From positions 62,001 to 126,000 of the forward strand of contig SVGM01000009.1 of the NCBI GenBank assembly GCA_015056365.1: DNA of 64,000 nucleotides. The letters are read 5' to 3'. The translations under genes and the position numbers were made by a program. The stretch's first letter is position 1. Every line of letters begins with the position of its first letter. This document shows positions 28,991-37,538 of this stretch, piece after piece. The notes beneath the pieces are model-generated. The model made no database searches, was not told where the DNA came from, and worked only from the letters and a program-made list of their open reading frames with translations. The DNA comes from Clostridiales bacterium (lineage in GTDB: Bacteria > Bacillota > Clostridia > Christensenellales > Aristaeellaceae).

Positions 28991-29374
28991 ATGCTGATTG
29001 AACACATCGCCCTGTACGTCAACGACCTGGAGGCTGCTCGCCTCTTCTTTACGGACTACCTGGGCGCAGCCTCCAACGAGGGCTATCATAATCCCCGCAC
29101 CGGTTTCCGCTCCTACTTTCTCGCCTTTGACGGCGGCGCAAGGCTGGAGATCATGCAGCGGCCCGATATGGAAGACCAGCCCAAGCCGCCTGTCCGGACA
29201 GGCTATGCCCATGTGGCGTTTTCCCTTGGCAGCCGGGCAGGGGTGGATGCGCTGACGGAGCGCCTGAAGGCGAATGGATATCAAATCCTCAGCGGCCCCC
29301 GCACCACCGGGGACGGCTATTACGAAAGCTGCATCGTGGCGGTGGAGGGAAATCTGATCGAGCTGACGGAATAG
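28991..29374 (+). CDS. VOC (glyoxalase/bleomycin resistance) family protein
   Basis: MLIEHIALYVNDLEAARLFFTDYLGA; GYHNPRTGFRSYFLAFDGGARLEIM; C-terminal GNLIELTE. Confidence 0.92.
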   Translation: MLIEHIALYVNDLEAARLFFTDYLGAASNEGYHNPRTGFRSYFLAFDGGARLEIMQRPDMEDQPKPPVRTGYAHVAFSLGSRAGVDALTERLKANGYQILSGPRTTGDGYYESCIVAVEGNLIELTE

Positions 29375-29468
29375 TCCGCCTCCCGTGTTGACTCCCCTGC
29401 CAAACAGGCGTATCATATCAGACAGAACAATGCGCATACTGCGCCACCACAAATGGAGGAAATTGAAT

Positions 29469-30857
29469 ATGGAACGACCCAACGCATGGAAAAACTATGA
29501 CGACGCCGCCCTTACTGCGGTGGAGGATATCAGCAAGAAATACAAGGCATTCCTGGACGCCGGCAAGACCGAGCGTGAATGCGCCCTTCGCGCCATCGAC
29601 ATGGCAAAGGCTGCCGGCTACACCGACCTGTATCAGGCAGTAAAGGAAGGCAAGTCCCTGAATCCCGGCGACAAGGTCTATGTCAACTGCATGGACAAGG
29701 CTGTCATGCTGTTCCTCATCGGTCAGAAGCCGCTGGATGAGGGCATCAACATCGTGGGCGCCCACATCGACTCCCCCCGCATCGACCTGAAGCAGAACCC
29801 CTTCTACGAGGACACCGACTTCGCGTATGCCGACACCCATTACTACGGCGGCATCAAGAAGTATCAGTGGGTGGCTCGCGCGCTGGCGCTGCACGGCGTG
29901 GTGTTCAAGAAGGACGGCACCCGCGTGGACATCGTGATCGGCGAGGATGAGAACGATCCGGTGGTGGGCGTCAGCGATCTGCTGATCCACCTGTCCGCCG
30001 AGCAGATGAGCAAGAAGGCTGCCGAAGTCATCACCGGCGAAGGATTGGACATCATCCTGTGCGGCAAGCCCCTCAAGGACGAGGAAAAGGAGCCGGTAAA
30101 GGCGACCCTGCTCCAGATCCTCAAGGAAAAGTACGACATCGAAGAGGAAGACCTGCTCTCCGCCGAGATCGAGGCCGTGCCTGCCGGCCCCGCCCGTGAT
30201 TTCGGTCTGGACCGCAGCATGATCCTCGGCTATGGCCACGACGACCGCGTCTGCGCCTATGCCGCTCTGGAAGCCATCCTCTCCCTGAGCTCAACCCCCG
30301 CCTACACCTGCTGCTGCCTGCTGGCCGATAAGGAAGAGATCGGCAGCGTGGGCGCTACCGGTATGCAGGCTCACTATTTCGAAAATGCCATGGCGGAGAT
30401 GATTGCCCTCACCGGCGACTACAGCGACCTGCGCCTGCGCCGCGCCCTGGCGGGCAGCCGTATGCTCAGCTGCGACGTCAGCGCCGGCTACGATCCCCTC
30501 TACGCTGCCGCTTTCGAAAAGAAGAACGCCGCCATTCTGGGCCGTGGCGTTTGCTACAACAAGTTTACCGGCAGCCGCGGCAAGTCCGGCTCCAACGACG
30601 CTAACCCCGAGTTCATCGCCCGTCTGCGCAAGATCATGGACGACAACAACGTCTGCTGGCAGACCGCCGAGCTGGGCAAGGTGGATGTGGGCGGCGGCGG
30701 CACCATCGCCTACATCTGCGCCCTCCACGGCATGGAAGTCATCGACTCCGGCGTGGCCGTGCTGAGCATGCATGCTCCCGAGGAGATCATCAGCAAGGCT
30801 GACCTGTACGAGGCCGTCAAGGCGTATGCCGCCTTCATGAAGGACGCTGCCAAGTAA
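29469..30857 (+). CDS. M18 family aminopeptidase
   Basis: NIVGAHIDSPRIDLKQNPFYEDTDFAYADTHYYGGIKKYQW; LADKEEIGSVGATG. Confidence 0.95.
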   Translation: MERPNAWKNYDDAALTAVEDISKKYKAFLDAGKTERECALRAIDMAKAAGYTDLYQAVKEGKSLNPGDKVYVNCMDKAVMLFLIGQKPLDEGINIVGAHIDSPRIDLKQNPFYEDTDFAYADTHYYGGIKKYQWVARALALHGVVFKKDGTRVDIVIGEDENDPVVGVSDLLIHLSAEQMSKKAAEVITGEGLDIILCGKPLKDEEKEPVKATLLQILKEKYDIEEEDLLSAEIEAVPAGPARDFGLDRSMILGYGHDDRVCAYAALEAILSLSSTPAYTCCCLLADKEEIGSVGATGMQAHYFENAMAEMIALTGDYSDLRLRRALAGSRMLSCDVSAGYDPLYAAAFEKKNAAILGRGVCYNKFTGSRGKSGSNDANPEFIARLRKIMDDNNVCWQTAELGKVDVGGGGTIAYICALHGMEVIDSGVAVLSMHAPEEIISKADLYEAVKAYAAFMKDAAK

Positions 30858-30866
30858 AAAAGGCAC

Positions 30867-30893
30867 AAGGCCGGAGGCTGCCCCTCCGGCCTT
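30867..30893 (+). terminator. Rho-independent terminator
   Basis: AAGGCCGGAGG ... CCTCCGGCCTT. Confidence 0.75.
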
Positions 30894-30956
30894 TGCCATC
30901 CGATCTGACCGTGCTGCCGGTTCACCCGGCGATCATTCCCCACAGGAGGTGATCCA

Positions 30957-31544
30957 ATGACCACTGTCTATTTCATCCGCCATGCCCAGTCCGACAACAC
31001 TGTCCGCGATGACCGCACCCGTCCCCTGACCGCTGCCGGGCTGCAGGACACCCGGCTGATCACCGCCTGCCTGTCTGGCAGGGGCGTCTCGCGCATCCTG
31101 TCCAGCCCCTACACGCGCACCATCCAGACCGTCACCCATCTGGCGGATACACTAGGTCTGCCCATCGAAACCGATGCGGACTTCCGGGAGCGGGAGGCTG
31201 GCGGCTGGCACGGAGACAACTTCCTTGCCTTCATCCGCAGCCAGTGGGAAGACTTTTCCTACCACATCATGGATGGAGAATGCCTTGCTTCGGTACAGCA
31301 GCGCAATGTGGCAGCTTTGCAGCGTGCGCTGTGTAAGTATGCAGGGGAAACCATCGCCATCGCCACCCACGGCACGGCGCTGAGCACCATCCTGAATTAT
31401 TACGATCCAAACTGGGGCTATGACAGCTTCATGCGCATTCTGGATGTAATGCCCTATGTGGTCCGGCTGGATTTTGACGAGTCAGGCAAGAGGGTCGGGT
31501 TTGAAGAGGTGCTGATGGTGCAAAAGCAGTGGCGGAAGGTGTAA
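30957..31544 (+). CDS. Histidine phosphatase family protein
   Basis: TTVYFIRHAQSDNTVRDDRTRPLTAAGLQD; ILSSPYTRTIQT; AIATHGTALSTIL. Confidence 0.93.
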   Translation: MTTVYFIRHAQSDNTVRDDRTRPLTAAGLQDTRLITACLSGRGVSRILSSPYTRTIQTVTHLADTLGLPIETDADFREREAGGWHGDNFLAFIRSQWEDFSYHIMDGECLASVQQRNVAALQRALCKYAGETIAIATHGTALSTILNYYDPNWGYDSFMRILDVMPYVVRLDFDESGKRVGFEEVLMVQKQWRKV

Positions 31545-31579
31545 CGCATGCGCGCCTGCGCCCTTTGCAGCTTGCAATA

Positions 31580-31613
31580 TGAAAAGCCAGAGCCGTTCAG
31601 GGCTCTGGCTTTT
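31580..31613. terminator. Bidirectional terminator
   Basis: AAAAGCCAGAGCC...GGGCTCTGGCTTTT. Confidence 0.85.
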
Positions 31614-31646
31614 GTTCTGTCTGTCCGCATTCAGGGACAAGGTTTT

Positions 31647-32405
31647 TTACAGCCTTTCCTCCGTATACACGATCACCTGTCCCTCTACGTCGCTGATGGG
31701 ATGCTGCAGGCACTCTCCGTCGAAGTAGTGGTAGGGCTTGTCTTTCTCCCTCCTGCCTGCCAGCAGGTCATCGCAGCCCTGAATCAGCTGATCCACCACC
31801 GCTGCTTCCCGAAGGCCCTTGTCGTGACCATGGAGAATGTAATCAAACTCGCTGCCGTGCTGGGCCTTCAATGCCAGCAGCATCTCCCGCAGCTCGGCGA
31901 TGGAGGAGCAGCCATCCAGCTGCATCCACAAATGGGTGTTCACGCCGTCGCCGGTGAACAGGATGCGATCCTGCCGATCCAAAAGGCCGATGGAGCCAGG
32001 GGTATGCCCCTGCAAGGGTACCACTTCCAGCTCAAGCCCACCCAGATCGAACACCTGGCCGATGCTCAGGGGCTTGAGAGGACAGGGTTTCAGGCCGTAC
32101 TTTTCCATCTCTTCCTTGGCATAGCCCATGAACATCTCCGCCAGCTCAAAATCTGCCGGGTGCATCCATGCTTCGTCAAAATACACGTTGCCGAGGATGT
32201 GGTCGCCATGTCCATGGGTATTGACCACGATCACCGGCAGCTGGGTCAGGCCTTCCACGATGGCGCGAAGATCCTCCCATCCGTTGGCGGTGTCGATGAC
32301 CATGGCGTGGGTCTTCCCTTCGATCAGGTAACAGGTGCTTTCGCCCGCGTCGTCGATCAGATACAGATGGGGAAGAAGTTGCTTGATAATCGCGCGTTGT
32401 GCCAT
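31647..32405 (-). CDS. MBL-fold metallo-hydrolase
   Basis: VIVVNTHGHGDHILGN; PLQGHTPGSIGLLDRQDRILFTGDGV. Confidence 0.93.
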   Translation of the reverse strand: MAQRAIIKQLLPHLYLIDDAGESTCYLIEGKTHAMVIDTANGWEDLRAIVEGLTQLPVIVVNTHGHGDHILGNVYFDEAWMHPADFELAEMFMGYAKEEMEKYGLKPCPLKPLSIGQVFDLGGLELEVVPLQGHTPGSIGLLDRQDRILFTGDGVNTHLWMQLDGCSSIAELREMLLALKAQHGSEFDYILHGHDKGLREAAVVDQLIQGCDDLLAGRREKDKPYHYFDGECLQHPISDVEGQVIVYTEERL

Positions 32406-32443
32406 AGTGTGGGCCTCCTTTTGTTTCTCAAATGCGTTTTGTT

Positions 32444-32523
32444 CCCCTTGCGCCCATGAAATGGGTGCAATAGTGGGATTCCAAAGGGCCTCAGACCCTT
32501 TGGCAGGGTGCAGGGGCAGTGCC
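32444..32523 (-). repeat. Dispersed tri-loop hairpin element, inverted copy between nitroreductase and MBL genes
   Basis: Minus strand: GCAGGGGC-ACT-GCCCCTGC, CAAAGGGTC-TGA-GGCCCTTTG, TTGCACCCAT-TTC-ATGGGCGCAA; aligns with 22986-23070. Confidence 0.88.
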
Positions 32524-32541
32524 CCTGCCTCCGTCCCCTCG

Positions 32542-33069
32542 TCACTTACGGTACCCGTTAAACCACGCCCGCTCCTCAAAGGGTAGCTTCTTGACGCGGC
32601 CGCCTTCGTCGGCAGGCTTGCCCACAGGCAGGTAGCACACCAGATCCAGATTTTCCGGCACGCCCATCAGGTCGGCCATGCGGCGGCCAATGCGGTCTGC
32701 GTCGGTGATATGGCCTTCCACCCAGCAACTTTCATAGCCGAGGGCGCAGATGGCCAGCAGCGCGTTCTGGATAGCGGCGGAATAATCCTGAATGTAAAAG
32801 CTGCGATCCCGGTAGGCGATCTTCTTCTCGGTGAGGATGCAAATACCCGCCGGCGCAGAGCCGAAGTTACGAGCCTCCATCAGCTCGCCAAACTGACGGA
32901 TCAGCTCCGGATCGTCCACGGCGATCACGCTGGTGGTCTGCTTGTTGCAGCCGGAAGGGGCAGCAAGGGTTGCCTCCATGATCTTTTGCAGATCCTCTCT
33001 AGGCACAGGGGTGGGGTCGTACATTCCGCGGTAGCTGCGGCGGGCAAAGATGGTCTCAAACAATTCCAT
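32542..33069 (-). CDS. Nitroreductase family protein
   Basis: MELFETIFARRSYRGMYDPTPVPREDLQKIMEATLAAPSGCNKQTTSVIAV. Confidence 0.93.
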   Translation of the reverse strand: MELFETIFARRSYRGMYDPTPVPREDLQKIMEATLAAPSGCNKQTTSVIAVDDPELIRQFGELMEARNFGSAPAGICILTEKKIAYRDRSFYIQDYSAAIQNALLAICALGYESCWVEGHITDADRIGRRMADLMGVPENLDLVCYLPVGKPADEGGRVKKLPFEERAWFNGYRK

Positions 33070-33264
33070 ACAAACACGCTCCTTCTTCGTTCTGTGCTGT
33101 TCTGACGGCGGCAGGTCAGCGCTGGCATATAATCTATCGTTCATTCCGATGTATGTATCATAGCAGATTCACCGCCTGTGTCAAGCAGGCAAACCTTCTG
33201 ACGCGCGATGCTGTGCGTTGAATGCATGCCAAAACATTTTATTTTGATATTTATCGAAATAGTA

Positions 33265-33292
33265 TTGACAATTTCATTTCGTTAACTATAAT
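33265..33292 (+). promoter_or_regulatory. Consensus sigma-A promoter with inverted repeat (candidate operator)
   Basis: TTGACA (33265-33270), 16 nt, TATAAT (33287-33292); CGAAAT...ATTTCG overlaps the core promoter. Confidence 0.8.
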
Positions 33293-33345
33293 AAAATTGC
33301 ACACAACAAATCAACCCCCTTGTTTTTTCAAAGGAGAACGAATCG

Positions 33346-33723
33346 ATGCCGAACATTACCGATCAACTCATGCCCTATCTGCAGCAAATCGCGCTGGAAA
33401 AGCAGCGGCTTACCGAGCGCATCGAGGCCCAGGAGCACGACGGCCGTCAGGATGAGGCCAACCTGGACAAGGTGCGGCTGAACATCGTCCAGGTATTTGA
33501 AACGCTGGCAGCGGCAGACGCTGCTCAGTGCCAGGGATCGGCCCCGGCGTTTGCCGAACGTTATCAGCAGCGCTTTGACACGCTCCCCGCCCCTTGGAAA
33601 CAGCGCCTGGCAAGGGCGATCGCTCACCGCGACATACAGACCCAAGCAGTGGAAGAAGCCAAGCTGGAAACCGTCACCCGGCTTCAGGCGGCGTTCCTGA
33701 AAGCAAAGGGGGAACTGAAATGA
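33346..33723 (+). CDS. Hypothetical helical protein, 125 aa, coupled to ArsR gene
   Basis: SD AAAGGAGAA; stop overlaps the next start (ATGA at 33720). Confidence 0.75.
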   Translation: MPNITDQLMPYLQQIALEKQRLTERIEAQEHDGRQDEANLDKVRLNIVQVFETLAAADAAQCQGSAPAFAERYQQRFDTLPAPWKQRLARAIAHRDIQTQAVEEAKLETVTRLQAAFLKAKGELK

Positions 33724-34280
33724 ATGAACAGCAGGTCGCACAACTGTTCAAGTGCCTCTCCGACACCACACGGCTGCAGCTGATCAAGGCGCTGGATGAC
33801 AGCCCCAAGTACGTGGAGCTGCTTGCGGAGCTCCTGGATCGCAGCCCGTCCACCATCTCCTTCCACTTGAAAAAGATGGAGGAAGCCGGATTGGTGGAAT
33901 CCTGCAAGGAACAGTACTACACCGTCTACACCCTTAAACAGCAGTATCTAAACGCCAAGCTGTCCTCTCTGGTCTGCGGTGACCGTCAGCAACTGGACGC
34001 GCAGGCGGCCAAGGAGCAGCAATACCGGGCCAATGTGCTGAAAAACCTCTTTGAATACGGCAAGCTGAAAACCATTCCCGTGCAGCGCAAGAAGCGACGC
34101 ATCGTGCTGGAAAAACTGGCAGAGAGCTTTGAGCGTGGCCGTGTGTACCCGGAGAAAGAGGTCAACCTGATTCTGGCTGATTTCCACGACGATTTCTGCA
34201 CCCTCCGCCGGGAGATGATCGCCGAGGGTATCATGCAGCGCGAAAGGAACGAATACTGGCTCGCCCCAGAGGCTGAGTAA
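33720..34280 (+). CDS. ArsR-type HTH regulator with C-terminal DUF2087
   Basis: LFKCLSDTTRLQLIKALDD...LLDRSPSTISFHLKKMEEAGLVESCKEQYYTVY; IPVQRKKRRIVLEKLAESFERGRVYPEKEVNLIL. Confidence 0.9.
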   Translation: MNEQQVAQLFKCLSDTTRLQLIKALDDSPKYVELLAELLDRSPSTISFHLKKMEEAGLVESCKEQYYTVYTLKQQYLNAKLSSLVCGDRQQLDAQAAKEQQYRANVLKNLFEYGKLKTIPVQRKKRRIVLEKLAESFERGRVYPEKEVNLILADFHDDFCTLRREMIAEGIMQRERNEYWLAPEAE

Positions 34281-34318
34281 CGCCTTGGATCGCGCTCTGC
34301 GCCCGCGATACGGACATG

Positions 34319-34435
34319 ACCACCGACTCAGTCGGTGGTTTGATTAAGCCCTAGAAGGGCATAGTACTAACGAAGGAAAGGGCTGCCAATCATTTACCTT
34401 TCACAGACTGCCGCTTAAGTGGCGGTCTTTTCTTT
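34319..34435 (+). repeat. Three-hairpin intergenic segment ending in a terminator; possible structured RNA or IS200/IS605-like end remnant
   Basis: ACCACCGACT-C-AGTCGGTGGT (34319-34339), GCCCT-AGA-AGGGC (34348-34360), AGACTGCC..GGCGGTCT-TTTCTTT (34405-34435). Confidence 0.55.
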
Positions 34436-34501
34436 ATATATAGGCAAAACAGCCGCCGGAAAGCCCGGCGGCTGAGATCGTCGCTTGATAAAAAACATGC
34501 C

Positions 34502-36802
34502 TCATTTGTCCAGCAGGTACAGCTGTGCCTGCTGGCTGCTGAGATACTGCTGCACCCTCTGGGTCAGCAGCTCCGGTAAGGCTTGATTGGGCACGGATAC
34601 CCACAGTCTGCCTTCGGTATCGATGCTGTATTGCAGGGTTTTGTGCAGGGCATTGCTGGACTTTTGCTGCCAGATGCCCTCCGCAGAGAGCAGCGCGGTG
34701 TGCGTCCACATGCCGATGGGTTCCTCCGTAGCCCAGACCGTGCAGCCGTTCAAGGCTTCGTTGCGTACCATAAAGTAGCTTAGCTCGCCCAGGTTCAGGG
34801 GCTCGCAATGCAAGCCATCGCAGCCTTGAAGCAGCTGATCGGTGTTTTCATAGGTCAGGGTCTGACTGCGGTTATAGTCCTTGCCGCCATCGGAATGCAT
34901 AATGCAGGCAAGGGTGAAGGGCTTGTCGCTGACCGGGATCAGATTACCTTCTACGGCCTTTCCATTCAGGTAGAGGGTGTAGCGCTGATAGGGCTCTGCC
35001 AGCCGGGGGCGGACGCAAATCCGGTCTCCCGCCTCCACCGCGTCAAAGCCGCTGAGGGTCATGTCGCCGCCGATATGGAAGGTGTCAGTGGCCGGGGCAA
35101 AGCCTGCCATCTGGTAGGCGTACTGCTGGCCGAACAGTGCATCATAACTGAGCAGGTCGTAGGTTTCATCGCTGTGGATCCCCTGGCTGCGCAGCTTTTC
35201 CACATAAGCAAAGAACGGATCGTCGCACAGGCCCAGCAGCGAGAGGGCGTAGGGCGACAGCTCGTAGGCGTACAGATCAGTTTCACCGGGCTGGATGGAA
35301 TCGTCGTTGCTCCAGATAAAGTAGGGCACCTGATGGGCTGCGTCGCCGCTCACCGGCAGGCCCAGCTCCTGAAGAACGTTGGTGCCCAGCGGCGCCAGAT
35401 GATCGCTGAAGAAGATGACCACCGTGGGTTCCTCAAAAGCGCGCAGTTCCTCGATCCACTTCTCCAGCGCCTTGTCGCTCTCCTTGAGCAGGTAGCAAAA
35501 ATTGGCCGCCACCTTCTCGCTTTCCGCAGAGAGGGAATTGGTAAAAGGCGTATTGGCACCGTATTTCTCGCGGAAATCAAAATAGGTATAGCCGCCGTGG
35601 TTCTGCATAGTAAGCAGGAAAACGAAATCCCTGCCCTCGCTCAGCCGCAGCTGCTCCATGGCGGAGGCGTAGTGCTCGCTGTCGGTGGTATAGGAGCCGA
35701 TGCGCTCAAAGGGATAGCAGGACGTGTCCAGCGTCTTGAAGGAATCAAAGCCCTGCATGCGCAGGTTGTGGTAACGATTGTAGAATACGCCCACGTGCCA
35801 ATGGATGGCGGAGGCGGTATAACCCTTGTCGCCCAAAATATCGGCGATGGAACGGATGGGCGGCAGGCCGATGGAATAGGGATTCAGCGCATACTTGCTG
35901 CGAAGGGCGCTGAGCACCTCGAATTCGCTTTCGCTGGTGCCGCCGCCGGCCTTGGGCACATACACAAGCCCGCGCTGACACTCCGGCAGCAGGGACTGAT
36001 AGAAGGGCATCAGCGGCTCAGTCAGGTCCAGATACTCCCCCAGAATGGCTTCATCAGTAAAGGATTCGCTCAGCACCAAAATGATGTTGGGCTTTTTCGC
36101 ATCCGGATCCTCCAAAGGTGCTTCCTGCTGGAGGCGGGCATAGCTTGCCTCCACCTCCGGCTGCTGATAATCGATGTTCATCAGCGAGGTACGGTAGCGA
36201 TCCATGGCGATAAGCGTAAACAGGCTGCCGTTTTTCTTTGCCTGTTCATTCATGTCGGTGGCGTTGTGAAAGCTGAACAGGGAAAAGCGGCCCATGCTGA
36301 CAAGCCACAGGATCAGCGCTACGCCCAGCACCGGCAAAACAAAATTGCGCTTCACCTGCTTGGGGGGCAAAAACTTGAGCAGCATGATCAGCGCAGCTGC
36401 AAACGTCAAAAGCACCAGCGCGATCATCACCCAGTTGATGTCAAAGCCCAGCGCCGTCACCTCGATGGCGTCCCGGATCTGGGTCACGTCGGTGAGCAGG
36501 ATGGGCTCCAGGCGGAAAATCAGCTTGTAATGGTTCACGATGCCGTACAGGGCCGAAAGAAACGCCAATGCGAGCAGCGTCAGGTCGTGTGCCTTTGTGC
36601 TTTTCATCCACGCAGGCAGCAGACAGACACCTGCCATCAGCCCAAGGCTGTACAAAAAGGCCAGCGGATACTGAAAAAGCCAGCCAAAAACGCTCATCGG
36701 ATTGCTGCGGCTGAACCCCTCCAGCAACAGCAGCATACATACCGGCGCGATCACATACCAAACCACTGGGCGAGGCACTTTCCTGTGCATCGGAACACCC
36801 AT
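34502..36802 (-). CDS. LTA synthase family sulfatase-like membrane protein
   Basis: N-terminal TM helices; KPNIILVLSESFTDEAILGEYLDLTEPLMPFYQSL; DFVFLLTMQNHGGYTYFD; VVIFFSDHLAPLG. Confidence 0.92.
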   Translation of the reverse strand: MGVPMHRKVPRPVVWYVIAPVCMLLLLEGFSRSNPMSVFGWLFQYPLAFLYSLGLMAGVCLLPAWMKSTKAHDLTLLALAFLSALYGIVNHYKLIFRLEPILLTDVTQIRDAIEVTALGFDINWVMIALVLLTFAAALIMLLKFLPPKQVKRNFVLPVLGVALILWLVSMGRFSLFSFHNATDMNEQAKKNGSLFTLIAMDRYRTSLMNIDYQQPEVEASYARLQQEAPLEDPDAKKPNIILVLSESFTDEAILGEYLDLTEPLMPFYQSLLPECQRGLVYVPKAGGGTSESEFEVLSALRSKYALNPYSIGLPPIRSIADILGDKGYTASAIHWHVGVFYNRYHNLRMQGFDSFKTLDTSCYPFERIGSYTTDSEHYASAMEQLRLSEGRDFVFLLTMQNHGGYTYFDFREKYGANTPFTNSLSAESEKVAANFCYLLKESDKALEKWIEELRAFEEPTVVIFFSDHLAPLGTNVLQELGLPVSGDAAHQVPYFIWSNDDSIQPGETDLYAYELSPYALSLLGLCDDPFFAYVEKLRSQGIHSDETYDLLSYDALFGQQYAYQMAGFAPATDTFHIGGDMTLSGFDAVEAGDRICVRPRLAEPYQRYTLYLNGKAVEGNLIPVSDKPFTLACIMHSDGGKDYNRSQTLTYENTDQLLQGCDGLHCEPLNLGELSYFMVRNEALNGCTVWATEEPIGMWTHTALLSAEGIWQQKSSNALHKTLQYSIDTEGRLWVSVPNQALPELLTQRVQQYLSSQQAQLYLLDK

Positions 36803-36953
36803 CTCCATCCTTCCAAAAATCAACCTATTATACCATCGTTCGACTTGGGGAGCAATTGCAAAGATGCGTGTATCGCTTCCCTTGCGCCCGGGGAGGATTC
36901 ATCGTATAATGGCTGTACCAACCTATGCCTGTATGGAGAAAGGATGACCGCCG

Positions 36954-37481
36954 ATGCGCCGCAAGCCGACCAGTGCCGAGCTGTTCACCCAGCGCTGCGC
37001 GCCCTATGCGCCCATGGTGTACCGGCATTGCCTGCATATGCTGAAAAACCCGCAGGAGGCCGAGGACGCAGCGCAGGAAAGCATGCTGCGTGCCTTCCGC
37101 GCCTTTGACAGCCTCAGCGGAAACGGGGTAGCCACCTGGCTTTTCCGCATCGCGCACAATACCTGCTTGGACGTGCTCAAAAGCGCCCGCATGCGCCGCC
37201 AGCGACCCATGCCGGAAAACTGGGAAGAAACCGCCGATCCCGCCCTTAATCCTGAGCAGCAGTACCTGCAAAACGCGCAAAGCGACGCGCTGTGGCAGGC
37301 GGTCAGCAAGCTCAAGGAGGATCAGCAGGTCCTTTTGCACCTGTTCTACGGCCAGCAGATGGGCTATGAGGAGATGGCCAAGGCCACCGGCGTCAGCACC
37401 GGAACGGTAAAAAGCCGCCTGAGCCGCGCCCGTGACGCGCTGCGCAAGGTGCTGGAGGCGGAGGAAAGCAAAAATGGATAA
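36954..37481 (+). CDS. ECF-type RNA polymerase sigma factor
   Basis: PQEAEDAAQESMLRAFRAFDS...WLFRIAHNTCLDVLKSARMRR; YEEMAKATGVSTGTVKSRLSRARDALRKVL. Confidence 0.95.
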   Translation: MRRKPTSAELFTQRCAPYAPMVYRHCLHMLKNPQEAEDAAQESMLRAFRAFDSLSGNGVATWLFRIAHNTCLDVLKSARMRRQRPMPENWEETADPALNPEQQYLQNAQSDALWQAVSKLKEDQQVLLHLFYGQQMGYEEMAKATGVSTGTVKSRLSRARDALRKVLEAEESKNG

Positions 37482-37538
37482 AGTGGGAACCTTGAACCAA
37501 CATTTCTCGTCTGTTCTCAATGAAAGGGGGCAACGCCG

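Noticed and set aside
34808-37108. 766-aa plus-strand ORF
   Set aside because: Antisense shadow of the LTA-synthase-like gene running into the sigma-factor region; not a plausible protein.
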